DNA of 64,000 nucleotides from Arthrobacter sp. AFG20 (GCF_002892795.1 NZ_PJMC01000012.1:103236-167235); one strand, 5' to 3'. Counted from the stretch's first letter, positions 44,873 through 54,573 are shown. Notes: a model not told the origin generated them from the letters alone. Program-made: numbers and translations.

Positions 44873-46993
44873 ATGTCAACTGAAGATGCAGCGATCCTGC
44901 GTGAGCAACCGGCGACCCCTTTCCACGACCTCGACCACTACCTGGCGATCCCGCGCGTCAGTGGCCTGGCCCTCAGCCCTGACGGCCAGCGGCTGGTAAC
45001 GACGGTCGCCACGCTCAACAGCAAGGGCACCGAATACGGAACGGCGCTGTGGGAGCTGGACCCGGCGGGCGGGAAGCAGGCCCGCCGTATCACCCGCAGC
45101 GCCAAGGGCGAAGCCGGCGCCACGTTCGCGGCCAACGGCGACGTCTACTTCACGTCCGCCCGGCCGGATCCGGACAGGGAGGCCGACGGTGATCCCGTCA
45201 GTGCCCTCTGGGTTCTCCCCGCAGATGGCGGCGAGGCCCGCGTGGTGCTGTCGCGGGCTGGCGGCGTGGACAAGGTCATGGCGGCCAGGGACGCCAACGC
45301 GGCCTTCGTCACCGCGTCCGTTCTTGCCGGCTCCGGCGACGAGGAGGCCGACGCCGAGCGCCGCAAGAGCCGCAAGGACAACAAGGTGGCGGCCATCCTG
45401 CACAGCGAGTATCCGGTGCGGTACTGGGACGCGGACCTCGGCCCTGCCCAGCCGCGGCTCTTCGCGGTGGAGCCGGGGCCCGAGCCGGAACCCGGCAAGC
45501 CCGCCACCGTGGACAGGACCGCGCCCCTCACCCTGCGCAACCTCACCCCGGAGGCGGGCTCCCGCCTCCGCGAGGCCGTCTCGGTGGTCAGCCCGGACGG
45601 AAAGACCATCTACACGAGCCTGTTGAGGCCGCTGCCAAAGGCGGACCTGCGCTCGGTCCTCGCCGCCGTTGACGTCGCCACCGGCACTCAGCGGGTCCTC
45701 CTCGACGAGGAGGGCGTGAACTACTTCCCCGGGCCGGTCAGCCCCGACGGCGGCCTGCTCGCCGTCCTCAGCGTCAGCGACACCACGCCCCAGCGGGCCC
45801 CGCAGGTCAAGCTGCATCTCCTCGATGTCTCCGGCGAAGCCGGCCGGGAGGACCTGGAGCCTCTCGCGCACGGGTGGGACCGGTGGCCCCACCCGGAGGC
45901 GTGGCTCCCGGACGGATCCGCCCTCCTGGTCACGGCGGACGACGACGGCGCGTCGCCGGTTTTCAGTGTCAGCGTCGCGGCGGGTGCCGCCCGGGGGAGT
46001 GTCACCCGGGTGACGCCGGACGCGGCAGCCTACACCGACGTCGTCGTTTCACCCGACGGACGCAGCGCCTACGCGCTGCGGAGCTCGTACGAGTTCCCCG
46101 CCGAGCCTGTCCGGATCGACCTTGCCACCGGAAACGTGACGCGGCTGCCGTCCCCGGCGGAGCGGCCGCAAACCGAAGGGGCGCTGGAGCGCGTGGAGAC
46201 GACGGCGGCCGACGGCTCGCGGGTGCCTGCTTACCTGGCCCTGCCCGCCGGGGCCTCCGCCGAGAGCCCCGCGCCGCTGCTGCTGTGGATCCATGGCGGC
46301 CCGCTGGGATCCTGGAACGCCTGGACCTGGCGCTGGAACCCGTGGCTGCTCACGGCCCGCGGCTACGCTGTCCTGCTCCCGGATCCCGCTTTGTCCACGG
46401 GCTACGGCCAGGAATATATCCAGCGGGGCTGGGGCGGCTGGGGCAAGGCGCCGTATACGGACCTGATGGCCATCACGGATTCGGTGGTGCAGCGGCCGGA
46501 CATCGACGAGAGCCGCACGGCCGCGATGGGCGGCTCCTTCGGCGGGTACATGGCCAACTGGGTGGCCGGGCAGACCGACCGCTTTAACGCGATCGTGACC
46601 CATGCCAGCCTGTGGGCGCTGGACCAATTCGGACCCACCACCGATGCGTCCAGTTACTGGCTCAAGGAAATGACGGCGGACATGGCGCTGGAGAACTCCC
46701 CGCACCTGCACGTCGAGAAGATCCGGACGCCCATGCTGGTCATCCATGGCGACAAGGACTACCGGGTGCCCATCGGGGAAGGCCTGCGGCTCTGGTACGA
46801 ACTGCTCTCCAAGTCTCAGCTCGCGTCCGACGAGAACGGGCAGACGAGCCACCGGTTCCTGTTCTACCCTGACGAGAACCACTGGATCCTGCAGCCGCAG
46901 CACGCCAAGGTCTGGTACGGCGTGGTTGAACACTTCCTGGCCAGGAACGTCCTCGGCAGGGACATCGAGCTGCCGGCGGATCTGGGCCTCTGA
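44873..46993 (+). CDS. S9 family prolyl oligopeptidase-like peptidase
   Basis: Serine peptidase of 706 residues with an N-terminal beta-propeller (about 1-430, with repeated SPDG/SPDGG blades) and a C-terminal alpha/beta-hydrolase domain. The triad is Ser555 (GGSFGG), Asp629 (HGDKDYRVP) and His670 (ENHWI). It is of the acylaminoacyl-peptidase type. No signal peptide is seen. ATG at 44873 is taken, though AGGAGG is 14 bases upstream; TTG 44861 and GTG 44858 are alternatives. Substrate is unknown; it may clear short peptides. Confidence 0.9.
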   Translation: MSTEDAAILREQPATPFHDLDHYLAIPRVSGLALSPDGQRLVTTVATLNSKGTEYGTALWELDPAGGKQARRITRSAKGEAGATFAANGDVYFTSARPDPDREADGDPVSALWVLPADGGEARVVLSRAGGVDKVMAARDANAAFVTASVLAGSGDEEADAERRKSRKDNKVAAILHSEYPVRYWDADLGPAQPRLFAVEPGPEPEPGKPATVDRTAPLTLRNLTPEAGSRLREAVSVVSPDGKTIYTSLLRPLPKADLRSVLAAVDVATGTQRVLLDEEGVNYFPGPVSPDGGLLAVLSVSDTTPQRAPQVKLHLLDVSGEAGREDLEPLAHGWDRWPHPEAWLPDGSALLVTADDDGASPVFSVSVAAGAARGSVTRVTPDAAAYTDVVVSPDGRSAYALRSSYEFPAEPVRIDLATGNVTRLPSPAERPQTEGALERVETTAADGSRVPAYLALPAGASAESPAPLLLWIHGGPLGSWNAWTWRWNPWLLTARGYAVLLPDPALSTGYGQEYIQRGWGGWGKAPYTDLMAITDSVVQRPDIDESRTAAMGGSFGGYMANWVAGQTDRFNAIVTHASLWALDQFGPTTDASSYWLKEMTADMALENSPHLHVEKIRTPMLVIHGDKDYRVPIGEGLRLWYELLSKSQLASDENGQTSHRFLFYPDENHWILQPQHAKVWYGVVEHFLARNVLGRDIELPADLGL

Positions 46994-47039
46994 CTTCCGG
47001 GCCGGAGGTGACCGCGGCCGTCGCCGTAAGATGGGGGCT

Positions 47040-47549
47040 GTGACTGACTCCTTCACCGTTCGCCCTGCCCGGACCAGCGATGTTGCTGCCATCAAGAAAC
47101 TGGTGGCACCGCTGGCGGAAGAGCGAATACTGATGGCCAAGGAGACGGTGGCCTACTACGAGAGCCTGCAGGAGTTCCTGATAGCTGAGTCGGCGGCCGG
47201 CGAGGTCATCGGCTGCGGCGCCCTGCACGTCATGTGGGAGGATCTCGCAGAAGTCCGGACCCTTGCCGCCTCGGATGCCTGGCGCGGCAGGGGAGTGGGG
47301 CACGTCCTCGTTGAGAGTCTCCTGAAGCAGGCCGCGGCGCTGGGCGTTTCGCGGGTGTTCTGCCTGACCTTCGAGGTGGACTTCTTCAAGCGGCACGGCT
47401 TCGAGGTCATGGCGGACCAGTCGGCAGTGGATCCGCAGGTGTACTCCGAGCTGCTGCGCTCGCATGACGAAGGCGTGGCGGAGTTCCTGGACCTTGCTCG
47501 CGTGAAGCCCAACACACTGGGCAACACGCGGATGATCAAGGCTCTCTAG
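47040..47549 (+). CDS. argA: Amino-acid N-acetyltransferase (short actinobacterial ArgA)
   Basis: A 169-residue single GNAT domain resembling the mycobacterial N-acetylglutamate synthase Rv2747. It would acetylate glutamate (or glutamine) in the first step of arginine synthesis. Features: FTVRPARTSDVAAIKKLV, the acetyl-CoA motif WRGRGVGHVLVESLL, and RVFCLTFEVDFFKRHGF. GTG at 47040 is preferred; ATG at 47031 is three codons upstream. No other arg genes are near. Confidence 0.88.
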   Translation: MTDSFTVRPARTSDVAAIKKLVAPLAEERILMAKETVAYYESLQEFLIAESAAGEVIGCGALHVMWEDLAEVRTLAASDAWRGRGVGHVLVESLLKQAAALGVSRVFCLTFEVDFFKRHGFEVMADQSAVDPQVYSELLRSHDEGVAEFLDLARVKPNTLGNTRMIKAL

Positions 47550-47656
47550 AGCCTGCCCCAATCTCGGCCTGGCTCTGGCAGGGATCAAAATCCGCCCACG
47601 GCTGCCGCGTAACACTCCTTTCCTTTTATAAATTTGCTGGATAAACTCGTGGGGAC

Positions 47657-47689
47657 CGGAAGGGACAGCATTGGGGGCTGTCCCTTCCG
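47657..47689 (+). other. Hairpin in the dhaK leader region
   Basis: A perfect 13-bp stem (cggaagggacagc with gctgtcccttccg) and 7-base loop. It lies 95 bases before dhaK and just downstream of an AT-rich stretch (ttttataaatttgc near 47625) that could be the promoter. It may be a terminator of argA or a leader structure; the following T-run is only three bases. Confidence 0.5.
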
Positions 47690-47783
47690 CCGTTTCCGAA
47701 CTACCGCGCAGCGGGTGCCGGTAGTAGGGTCAAAGCACATCCTGACCGATGTCAATGAAGCACCGAGAGCCCAGGAGCCGGCC

Positions 47784-48785
47784 GTGAAAAAGCTCATCAA
47801 TGACCCCCGCGCTGTTGTGGACGAATCCGTCGAGGGATTCGGGCTAGCCCATGCAGACCTTGTGACCGTCAGCGCCGATCCAAAGTACGTCACCCGCAAG
47901 GATGCCCCCGTTGCCGGCAAGGTCGGCCTGGTGTCCGGCGGCGGCAGCGGGCATGAACCGCTTCACGCCGGATTTGTGGGGCGCGGGATGCTCGATGCCG
48001 CTGTGCCCGGCGCCGTCTTCACCTCACCGACTCCCGACCAGATCCTTCCGGCCACGCTCGCGGTGAACTCCGGTGCAGGGGTGGTCCATATCGTGAAGAA
48101 CTACACCGGCGACGTCCTGAACTTCGAAACGGCGGCCGAGATGGCCCAGGCCGAGGGCGTGGAAGTCCGCACGGTGCTCGTCAACGACGACGTCGCGGTG
48201 GAGGATTCGCTGTACACGGCCGGCCGCAGGGGAGTGGGCGGTACGGTCCTGGTCGAGAAGATCGCCGGAGCCGCCGCCGAGCGCGGCGACGACCTCGACG
48301 CGGTGGCGGCCATCGGCGACCGCGTGAACCAAAACGTGCGGACCATGGGTGTTGCGCTCTCGGCCTGCACGGTACCGCACGCCGGCACACCGAGCTTCGA
48401 CCTCGAGGACAACGAGATCGAAATCGGCATCGGGATCCACGGCGAGCCGGGCCGGCACAAGATCGCCATGGAAAATGCCGACGGCATCACCAGCCGCCTG
48501 CTGGAACCGATCCTCAGCGACCTCGGAACGGCGTCGGGGGAGAAGGTGCTGCTGTTCGTCAACGGCATGGGCGGAACGCCACTGAGCGAGCTGTACATCG
48601 TCTACCGCCGGGCCGCCCAGATCCTGGCGGAGCGGGGCCTCACGGTGGAGCGTTCCCTGGTGGGGAACTACATCACGTCCCTCGAGATGCAGGGCTGTTC
48701 CATCTCGGTACTGCGGCTTGACGACGAGATGACGGCCCTCTGGGACGCGCCCGTGCACACGCCGGCCCTTCGATGGGGCGTGTAG
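47784..48785 (+). CDS. dhaK: Dihydroxyacetone kinase subunit DhaK
   Basis: Substrate-binding subunit of the PEP-dependent dihydroxyacetone kinase, 333 residues. [19 protein letters not shown] binds dihydroxyacetone and His219 in GIGIHGEPG forms the covalent hemiaminal link (His218 in E. coli). Works with DhaL and DhaM. GTG at 47784 has AGGAG 6 bases upstream; the frame opens further to 47634 but without homology. It overlaps dhaL by 13 bases. Confidence 0.95.
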   Translation: MKKLINDPRAVVDESVEGFGLAHADLVTVSADPKYVTRKDAPVAGKVGLVSGGGSGHEPLHAGFVGRGMLDAAVPGAVFTSPTPDQILPATLAVNSGAGVVHIVKNYTGDVLNFETAAEMAQAEGVEVRTVLVNDDVAVEDSLYTAGRRGVGGTVLVEKIAGAAAERGDDLDAVAAIGDRVNQNVRTMGVALSACTVPHAGTPSFDLEDNEIEIGIGIHGEPGRHKIAMENADGITSRLLEPILSDLGTASGEKVLLFVNGMGGTPLSELYIVYRRAAQILAERGLTVERSLVGNYITSLEMQGCSISVLRLDDEMTALWDAPVHTPALRWGV

Positions 48786-49414
48786 CAGTGGTGCTGGACG
48801 TGACCTGGGCCGTCAAATGGCTGACGCTGTCGGCCCAGGCAATGGCGGAGCACAGGGTGGAGCTCATCGAGCTGGACAGGGCCATCGGCGACTCTGACCA
48901 CGGCGAAAACATGGACCGCGGCTTCCAGGCGGTGCTCGACAAGCTCGCCGAAAGTCCTCCCGAGACCCCCGGCGCAGCACTCAAGCTGACGGCCATGGCT
49001 TTGATGTCGAAGGTCGGCGGGGCTGCGGGACCGCTCTACGGCACGGCATTCCTGCGGGCCGCAACCACGCTGGGGGACGCTGCACACATCGACGCCGCTG
49101 TGCTCGCTGCAGCGCTCGCAGCGGCGCGGGACGGCATCGTGGCCAGGGGAAAGGCCGAGACGGGCGACAAGACAATGGTTGATGCCTGGACCCCTGCCGT
49201 TGACGCGGCCGCAGCGGCAGCGGCCGACGGCGATACGCTGGCAGTCCTGATCGCCGCGGCGGAGGCTGCCGAGGCCGGCGCCGTGGCCACTGATCCGCTG
49301 GTGGCGCGCAAGGGCAGGGCCAGCTACCTCGGGGAGCGAAGCGCCGGCCACCGGGACCCCGGAGCCGCCTCAAGTGCCCTCATCCTCCGCGCCGCTGCGG
49401 GAGCCGCCGCATGA
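48773..49414 (+). CDS. dhaL: Dihydroxyacetone kinase subunit DhaL
   Basis: ADP-binding subunit that receives phosphate from DhaM and transfers it to dihydroxyacetone. 213 residues. The Mg-binding motif [13 protein letters not shown] is intact, as are [19 protein letters not shown] and the C-terminal [13 protein letters not shown]. Start may be ATG 48773 (overlapping dhaK) or GTG 48788/48791. It overlaps dhaM by 4 bases. Confidence 0.93.
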   Translation: MGRVAVVLDVTWAVKWLTLSAQAMAEHRVELIELDRAIGDSDHGENMDRGFQAVLDKLAESPPETPGAALKLTAMALMSKVGGAAGPLYGTAFLRAATTLGDAAHIDAAVLAAALAAARDGIVARGKAETGDKTMVDAWTPAVDAAAAAAADGDTLAVLIAAAEAAEAGAVATDPLVARKGRASYLGERSAGHRDPGAASSALILRAAAGAAA

Positions 49415-50145
49415 CGGTGCGGATCGTGGTGGTTTCGCACAGTGACAAGATTGCCGATGGCGCCGTGGAACTCGCGGCCCAGATGGCGCCGGACGTAATG
49501 ATGGTGCCGGCCGGCGGAACGTCGGACGGCCGGATCGGCACCAGCATGGAAAAGGTGACGGCGGCGCTGGAAACCGCTGCCGGGGGCGACGGCGTGGTGG
49601 TGCTGACCGATCTGGGCTCGGCCGTGATGACCGCGGAATCGGCAATGGAATTCGCCGAAGGCAGCGGCCCCGTGCTCCTCGCCGACGCCCCCATTGTGGA
49701 GGGTCTCGTGGCGGCCGCGGTGGCGGCGCAGGGAGGAGCCAGTGTTCATGCTGTCCGGCGTGCAGCCGAAGCCACCCATGGGTATCCCGCGCCGCGGCCC
49801 AAGGCAGAGGATTACCCGGCCGCTGCCACTGCCGGAAAGGAGCCCGCTGCCCATGACCCGGCCGCGGGTGAGCCGGAAGCCCCGGCACCTGATGCCAGCG
49901 GCGACTTCGAGCTCGTAAACCTGGCAGGCATGCATGCCCGGCCGGCCGCCAAGATAGCCGGTGGCCTGTCGGCGCTGGATGCGGACGTGACCGTGAACGG
50001 AATGGACGGCGCCTCCATGACGGGACTGATGACACTGGCTGCCGGCAAGGGATCGGTACTGCACGTGGAAGCGTACGGACCCGACGCAGAGCGCGCCGTG
50101 GAGTATGTGGCGGGGCTGGTACGGGACGGTTTCGGGGAACCCTGA
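49411..50145 (+). CDS. dhaM: Dihydroxyacetone kinase phosphoryl donor DhaM (EIIA-HPr fusion)
   Basis: 244 residues. An EIIA-mannose-type domain (about 1-130) has phosphorylatable His10 in VVSHSDK; an Ala/Pro-rich linker leads to an HPr domain with His175 in GMHARPAAK. E. coli DhaM carries a further EI-like domain, absent here, so Enzyme I must come from elsewhere in the genome. The HPr serine region (about 210-215) cannot be judged further. Closes the dha operon. Confidence 0.92.
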   Translation: MTVRIVVVSHSDKIADGAVELAAQMAPDVMMVPAGGTSDGRIGTSMEKVTAALETAAGGDGVVVLTDLGSAVMTAESAMEFAEGSGPVLLADAPIVEGLVAAAVAAQGGASVHAVRRAAEATHGYPAPRPKAEDYPAAATAGKEPAAHDPAAGEPEAPAPDASGDFELVNLAGMHARPAAKIAGGLSALDADVTVNGMDGASMTGLMTLAAGKGSVLHVEAYGPDAERAVEYVAGLVRDGFGEP

Positions 50146-50177
50146 GAGGATTCAGGCAGGCCGGGTTCAGGCCCGGG

Positions 50178-50675
50178 CTACCTGTCCTGCCTGAGGCCTG
50201 CCGCATCCAGCACCACGGAAGCCGAGACAAACCGTCCGCACTGCTCGCCGAACGGGTAGCTGGCCCTGGGGGCGAAGGTCAGCGTGCGCGCGGGCAACGG
50301 CTTGCCGTTGGTGTACCGCCCAGTGGCGGTGACGTCGAGCGGGGACTCGCCCAGCGTGTCCAGATTCAGCATTCCCCGCTGCGTGCCGTCCGGTTTGGCG
50401 GTCGCCGCGCACACGGCATCGGGCCTGGAATCGTCGGCGCAGCCCAGGTCAACAGGTACGGAGCCCGCTACGAGCTCGAGCGTGTCCTCTTTGCATTTGC
50501 CGTCCTGGCAGGCCTTCACATGAAGCGTCTTCACTGCGGGCGCGTAGCCGGCGGCCACCGTGACCGCGACCCCTGACGCTTGGGCCATGGCCGGGCACGC
50601 CACCTCGAAGGCATGGCACCCCGAAAGGAGTGCCGTCGTCGTGATTGTGGCCAAAAGTACCCCTGTCTTGCCCAT
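50178..50675 (-). CDS. Putative lipoprotein (165 aa)
   Basis: Not recognised. An N-terminal signal (MGKTGVLLATITTTALLSGC) ends in a lipobox LLSG-C, so Cys20 is the likely lipidated residue. The mature part has four further Cys residues (CPAM, ACQDGKC, GCADD, VCAAT; several), suggesting disulfides. It ends near dhaM in convergent orientation. Function unknown. Confidence 0.68.
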   Translation of the reverse strand: MGKTGVLLATITTTALLSGCHAFEVACPAMAQASGVAVTVAAGYAPAVKTLHVKACQDGKCKEDTLELVAGSVPVDLGCADDSRPDAVCAATAKPDGTQRGMLNLDTLGESPLDVTATGRYTNGKPLPARTLTFAPRASYPFGEQCGRFVSASVVLDAAGLRQDR

Positions 50676-50817
50676 ACTTCAGGGTAGATCCGCCCTTCGG
50701 CGGTGGAACCGGGGCGGCACAAACTGGCGCCCTCATCGTTACCCGCGCCCGTGCCGTAGGTGCCTAATTGAGACCAAAACCCGTGCGGCGGGTGCCAGGC
50801 GGACCGGGGCGACGCGG

Positions 50818-51690
50818 TCAGGCCGGCAACCGGTACCCGCCCTGGTGCAGCTCGGCCAGGCCGTCCGCCAGGAGGCCCGCCAGCGCCCGTTCCAGCTGCT
50901 CCGGCGCGCAGTTCAGCCGGTGCAAAGCGGCCAGCGGTACGCCGATGCCGGCGGCCTCGAACCCGAGGTCGGCAGGGGCCTGCTGGAACATCTCCGCCGG
51001 CACCGGCGCGGCCGCCAGCCGGAGGACCGCCATCACGCCGCCGCGGACCTGGCGGTCTGTGCCCTGCCACGCCTGGCCCTTGGGCGTGTACGACGGCGGC
51101 GGCTCACCGGCGGCGAGCCACGCGCACCGGTCGCGTACGGGGCACTCGGCGCATTTGGGTGCCCGGGCCGTGCACACCAGCGCCCCCAGCTCCATGACCG
51201 AAGCGTTCCAGCGGACGGAACTTCCGGCGTCGGACGGCAGCAGTTCGGCCGCAAGCCGCATCTCCGCGGCTGTCAGGGCCGGGGCGGGCAGGGCGGAGCC
51301 GGAAAAGAGCCGTGCGTGGACGCGGCGGATGTTGGTATCCACCACCGTCTCGCGGCGCCCAAAGGCGAAAGCGGCGACGGCGGCCGCCGTGTAGCTGCCC
51401 ACCCCCGGCAGTCCGAGCAACTCGGGGTAGTCCTGCGGGACCCTGCCGCCGTGGTCTCGTTCGATGGCTATTGCAGCAGCATGCAGCCTGAGCGCGCGCC
51501 GCGGATAGCCCAGCCGGCCCCAGGCGCGGACCGCTTCACCGGCGGGTTCCCGTGCCAGTGCGGCGGGCTCCGGCCACCGACGCAGCCATTCTTCCCAGAC
51601 CGGCAGCACGCGCACCACGGGGGTCTGCTGCAGCATGATCTCACTGACCAGCACGCCCCAGGGCGAGCAGTCGGCCGCACGCCACGGCAA
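50818..51690 (-). CDS. mutY: A/G-specific adenine glycosylase
   Basis: Base-excision repair enzyme that removes A opposite 8-oxoguanine. LPWRA, the catalytic Glu in VSEIMLQQTP, the helix-hairpin-helix GLPGVGSYTAAAV with Asp in VDTNIRRVHARL, and the Fe4S4 cluster C-x6-C-x2-C-x5-C are visible. The C-terminal region is short and lacks a clear NUDIX-like domain. TTG at 51690 is the first start-type codon; homology (HSSLEDWFDAEARD) begins 17 codons upstream, where no ATG/GTG/TTG occurs before a stop at 51783, so the true start is unclear. Confidence 0.88.
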   Translation of the reverse strand: MPWRAADCSPWGVLVSEIMLQQTPVVRVLPVWEEWLRRWPEPAALAREPAGEAVRAWGRLGYPRRALRLHAAAIAIERDHGGRVPQDYPELLGLPGVGSYTAAAVAAFAFGRRETVVDTNIRRVHARLFSGSALPAPALTAAEMRLAAELLPSDAGSSVRWNASVMELGALVCTARAPKCAECPVRDRCAWLAAGEPPPSYTPKGQAWQGTDRQVRGGVMAVLRLAAAPVPAEMFQQAPADLGFEAAGIGVPLAALHRLNCAPEQLERALAGLLADGLAELHQGGYRLPA

Positions 51691-51820
51691 ATCCCGGGCT
51701 TCGGCGTCGAACCAGTCCTCCAGTGAGGAATGGACGTCAGTCAGGTCTGGGTAATCGGTTGTGGTTTTGATGCCAACACTCTAGTTGAAAACCCCGACGG
51801 CGGTTCCCGGCCCGGCGCCG

Positions 51821-52267
51821 TCAGCTGGCCTCCTGCTCCGCCGAAGGCAGTTCCTCCCGCCGCGCGGGCAGCCGCCTCACATGGCCGTGCAGGGTTTCAC
51901 CGCCGCGCCCGTTGGACGCCGGAACAGCAAGGGCCACCACGAAGCTGGCACTGTTCGGGTCCCCGGAGCGGATGGTAAGGCTGCGCGTTCCTTCCGGTAT
52001 TGAGGGCGCAAAGAACTGCAGCTGGCGGGCGCCGACAGTGGCCACCTCATCCAACCTGTACTCGGTGCCAAAGTGGTCATGGACAACGATTGCGGGGGTT
52101 TGCGGCTCGTCCTCATTGACTGATGCGAGGTGCAGGTTCACCACTATGCCGGTGTCCCAGATCTCAACCGCAAGCACCGTGAACTCGATCCCCTGGCTCT
52201 GATGTTTGCCAAACGTCAGCGGCAGCAGGACGCGTTCGAGGTGACCGCCAAACAAGTGATCTACCAT
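51821..52267 (-). CDS. Hypothetical protein (148 aa)
   Basis: Not recognised. A soluble, mostly beta-predicted protein (VLAVEIWDTGIVVNLHLASV, LTIRSGDPNSASFVVALAV) with no signal or membrane segment. The last 25 residues are polar. ATG at 52267 has GAGAGGA about 8 bases upstream; the longer reading to 52315 lacks one. It lies between mutY and the 52430 membrane protein. Confidence 0.6.
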   Translation of the reverse strand: MVDHLFGGHLERVLLPLTFGKHQSQGIEFTVLAVEIWDTGIVVNLHLASVNEDEPQTPAIVVHDHFGTEYRLDEVATVGARQLQFFAPSIPEGTRSLTIRSGDPNSASFVVALAVPASNGRGGETLHGHVRRLPARREELPSAEQEAS

Positions 52268-52429
52268 CAGTAGTCCTCTCCCAACTCGGCCCGGTAAGTG
52301 GTATCCGGGATTCAATTTTAGTAAGTGTGCTGACAGTTGTCACCCGAATTTGAGTCACGAATCGGACATGGTGGGGCGGTGTCGGCGTGGTGGTGCAGCA
52401 GAAACCCGGCCGTTCCTTAGCCTAGAAGG

Positions 52430-53155
52430 ATGGGCAGGCAAGACACTCCGAACTCCGGCGCGGGCCGGAACCGGTCACCGAAACCGGCGGCACAGAAAAC
52501 GGCACCCGCGAAAACGGTGTCCCGCGCGGGCCGTAAGCCGAGCCCCGCCGTGTACCGCCGCCGCCGGCTCTTTGCCGGAGTGGCGCTGCTGCTGGTCCTG
52601 GGCCTGATCGCCGGCGGTGTCGCCACGGTTACCAGCCTCCTCGGCGGCGCCGAGCGGGCCGTCTCCGCGCAGGACTCCTCGCAGGCTTCGTCGGCGCAGG
52701 GCAGCACGGCGCAGCCGGGGGCAACGCCGTCGGCCAGCCCTTCTGCCACCCCCTCCGCCTCGCCCACGTGCGAACAGAAGCTCGTGACCGTCAAGGCGGC
52801 CACCAACAAGACGTCCTACGCCGCAGATGAGAAGCCGGTGCTGAGCCTCACGGTCACCAACGGCGGAAAGCTTCCCTGTAAGGTGAACATCGGCACATCG
52901 CAGATGGACTTCCTGGTCACCAGCGGCTCGGATCGCGTGTTCTCATCCGCCGACTGCCAGGCTGCCAGCACTGACCTGGTCAAGACCATTGCGCCCGGCA
53001 AGAGCGAAACGGCGAACTTCCCGTGGCCGCGCAACCGTTCGGTGCAGGGCTGCGAGAAGGTGCCGGACGGTTCGGTTGCCGGCAGCGGGTACTACGTGTT
53101 CATCGCGAAGCTTGGCGCCAAGGTCAGCCCGCCGACGGTCTTCCAGCTCAGCTGA
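52430..53155 (+). CDS. Membrane-anchored hypothetical protein (241 aa)
   Basis: One N-terminal membrane helix (about 48-70, LFAGVALLLVLGLIAGGVAT) follows a basic Pro/Ala-rich tail; then a Ser/Ala/Pro-rich linker and an extracytoplasmic beta-rich domain (TNKTSYAADEKPVLSLTVTNGGKLPCKVNIG) with cysteines likely to pair. By position it resembles the membrane protein that lies next to disA in mycobacteria (Rv3587c), but homology is inferred. Function unknown. Confidence 0.65.
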   Translation: MGRQDTPNSGAGRNRSPKPAAQKTAPAKTVSRAGRKPSPAVYRRRRLFAGVALLLVLGLIAGGVATVTSLLGGAERAVSAQDSSQASSAQGSTAQPGATPSASPSATPSASPTCEQKLVTVKAATNKTSYAADEKPVLSLTVTNGGKLPCKVNIGTSQMDFLVTSGSDRVFSSADCQAASTDLVKTIAPGKSETANFPWPRNRSVQGCEKVPDGSVAGSGYYVFIAKLGAKVSPPTVFQLS

Positions 53156-53169
53156 CGCTGCGATGGAAA

Positions 53170-54246
53170 TCAGAGGAAACGGTCCAGCAGGCTGGCCTCG
53201 GCCATCCGGCTGAGGCCCTCGCGGACCGTGCGGGCACGCTGGTCGCCGATGCCGTCCACGGTCATCAGGTCGTCAATGGTCGCAGCCATGAGGAACTGCA
53301 GGCCGCCGAAGTGGTCCACCAGCCTGTCCGCAACAGCTTTCGGCACGGCCTTGAGCCCGGACAGGAGCCGGTAGCCCCGCGGCTGCACCACGGCGTCGAG
53401 GGTCTCCACGCCGCCGGCGAAGCCGATGATTCCGGCGATTTTGCTGAGGTCGATCAGTTCGGTGGGGCCGAGGTTGAGGAGCGCGCTGACCGCGCCCTCG
53501 ATGTCCTCCGGAGATGCGTTCGGCCCGGCGTAGTCACGGATGATGATGTCGCTGCCGGGGCCGCGGCCCACCGTGAGCTCATCCAGCTGGAGGGACAGGA
53601 GCCTGCCGTCCTCGCCGAGCTCCAGAACATACTGCGAGATCTCCTCGGAGATCCGGCGCACCATTTCCTGGCGCTGCAGGGTCACGGCCACATCGCGCAC
53701 GGTGACCATGGCCTCAATCTCCAGGGCGGAGAGCGAGCTGGTCACCTGGTCCAGCCGCGAACGGTAGCGTTCCAGTGTCGCCAGGGCCTGGTTGGCGCGG
53801 GCCAGGACCTTTTCGGAGCCCTCGAGGACATGCCGCAGCCCGTTGACGTAGAGGGCAATGATCTGCATGGACTGGCTCACCGAGATCACCGGCACGCCGG
53901 TCTGGATGGCCACGCGCTCGGCGGTCCGGTGGCGGGTGCCGGATTCCTGGGTTTCGATGCTCGAGTCCGGGACGAGCTGAACTGCCGCGCGCAGGATGTT
54001 GCTGGCATCCTTGTCGCAAACAATGGCACCGTCCATCTTGGCCAGTTCGCGGAGCCTCGTTGGTGAGAAGTCGATGCCGATGTCGAAGCCGCCGGAACAG
54101 ATCGAGTCGATGGTCCGGTCCGAGCCCAACACGATTAGCGCGCCGGTGCGTCCGCGGAGAATGCGTTCCAGGCCGTCCCGCAACGCGGTCCCCGGGGCCA
54201 CCCTCCCCAAAGTCGCCTTGAGCGATTCTTCAGGGCTGCGAGCCAT
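53170..54246 (-). CDS. disA: DNA integrity scanning diadenylate cyclase DisA
   Basis: Makes c-di-AMP from two ATP and links DNA status to signalling. 358 residues. The DAC domain (about 1-150) has DGA at 72-74 and RHR at 105-107 intact, so it should be active. A linking helix bundle and a C-terminal helix-hairpin-helix DNA-binding domain follow (VDGIGDQRARTVREGL). ATG at 54246 follows AAGGGAA. It is convergent with the 52430 gene and divergent from prfC. Confidence 0.95.
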   Translation of the reverse strand: MARSPEESLKATLGRVAPGTALRDGLERILRGRTGALIVLGSDRTIDSICSGGFDIGIDFSPTRLRELAKMDGAIVCDKDASNILRAAVQLVPDSSIETQESGTRHRTAERVAIQTGVPVISVSQSMQIIALYVNGLRHVLEGSEKVLARANQALATLERYRSRLDQVTSSLSALEIEAMVTVRDVAVTLQRQEMVRRISEEISQYVLELGEDGRLLSLQLDELTVGRGPGSDIIIRDYAGPNASPEDIEGAVSALLNLGPTELIDLSKIAGIIGFAGGVETLDAVVQPRGYRLLSGLKAVPKAVADRLVDHFGGLQFLMAATIDDLMTVDGIGDQRARTVREGLSRMAEASLLDRFL

Positions 54247-54573
54247 AGATATTCCCTTCAAAGGTGCAGGCGGGCCTGCAGGTTTGCCGGTTTTCGATAG
54301 TCCGCCGGCAGGATCAAAAGTACTCGGTTTCCCGCATGCACCATCCTAGAGGTAGGTTACCCCAGCAACCGCACGGGCAAGCCTTAAAGTGCCCCGTCGG
54401 GGGCCTGCGGAACACACATCCGGAGTGCGTCCGACGGCGGCCGGCTGAGGGGCACTTTTGGCCTGCCTTCGGTGCGGATTCCGGCCCTGCGATAAACTTG
54501 AAGCCTTGGCTGGCAGGTTCCGCCGCCACCTTTTCCAATCAGATCCCCCGCGGATCGCAGTGAAAGTAGCACC
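54247..54573. other. 327-base disA-prfC divergent region
   Basis: No gene is supported. It holds promoters for both genes and an imperfect long palindrome described separately. The half next to disA (54262-54345) includes tactcggtttcccgcatgc, otherwise no motif is evident. Confidence 0.55.
54378..54466. repeat. Long imperfect palindrome between disA and prfC
   Basis: Outer arms gcaagccttaaagtgcccc and ggggcacttttggcctgc pair with a few mismatches; inner gtcgg/ccgac pairing extends it. No gene ends nearby, so it is not a terminator. Confidence 0.5.
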
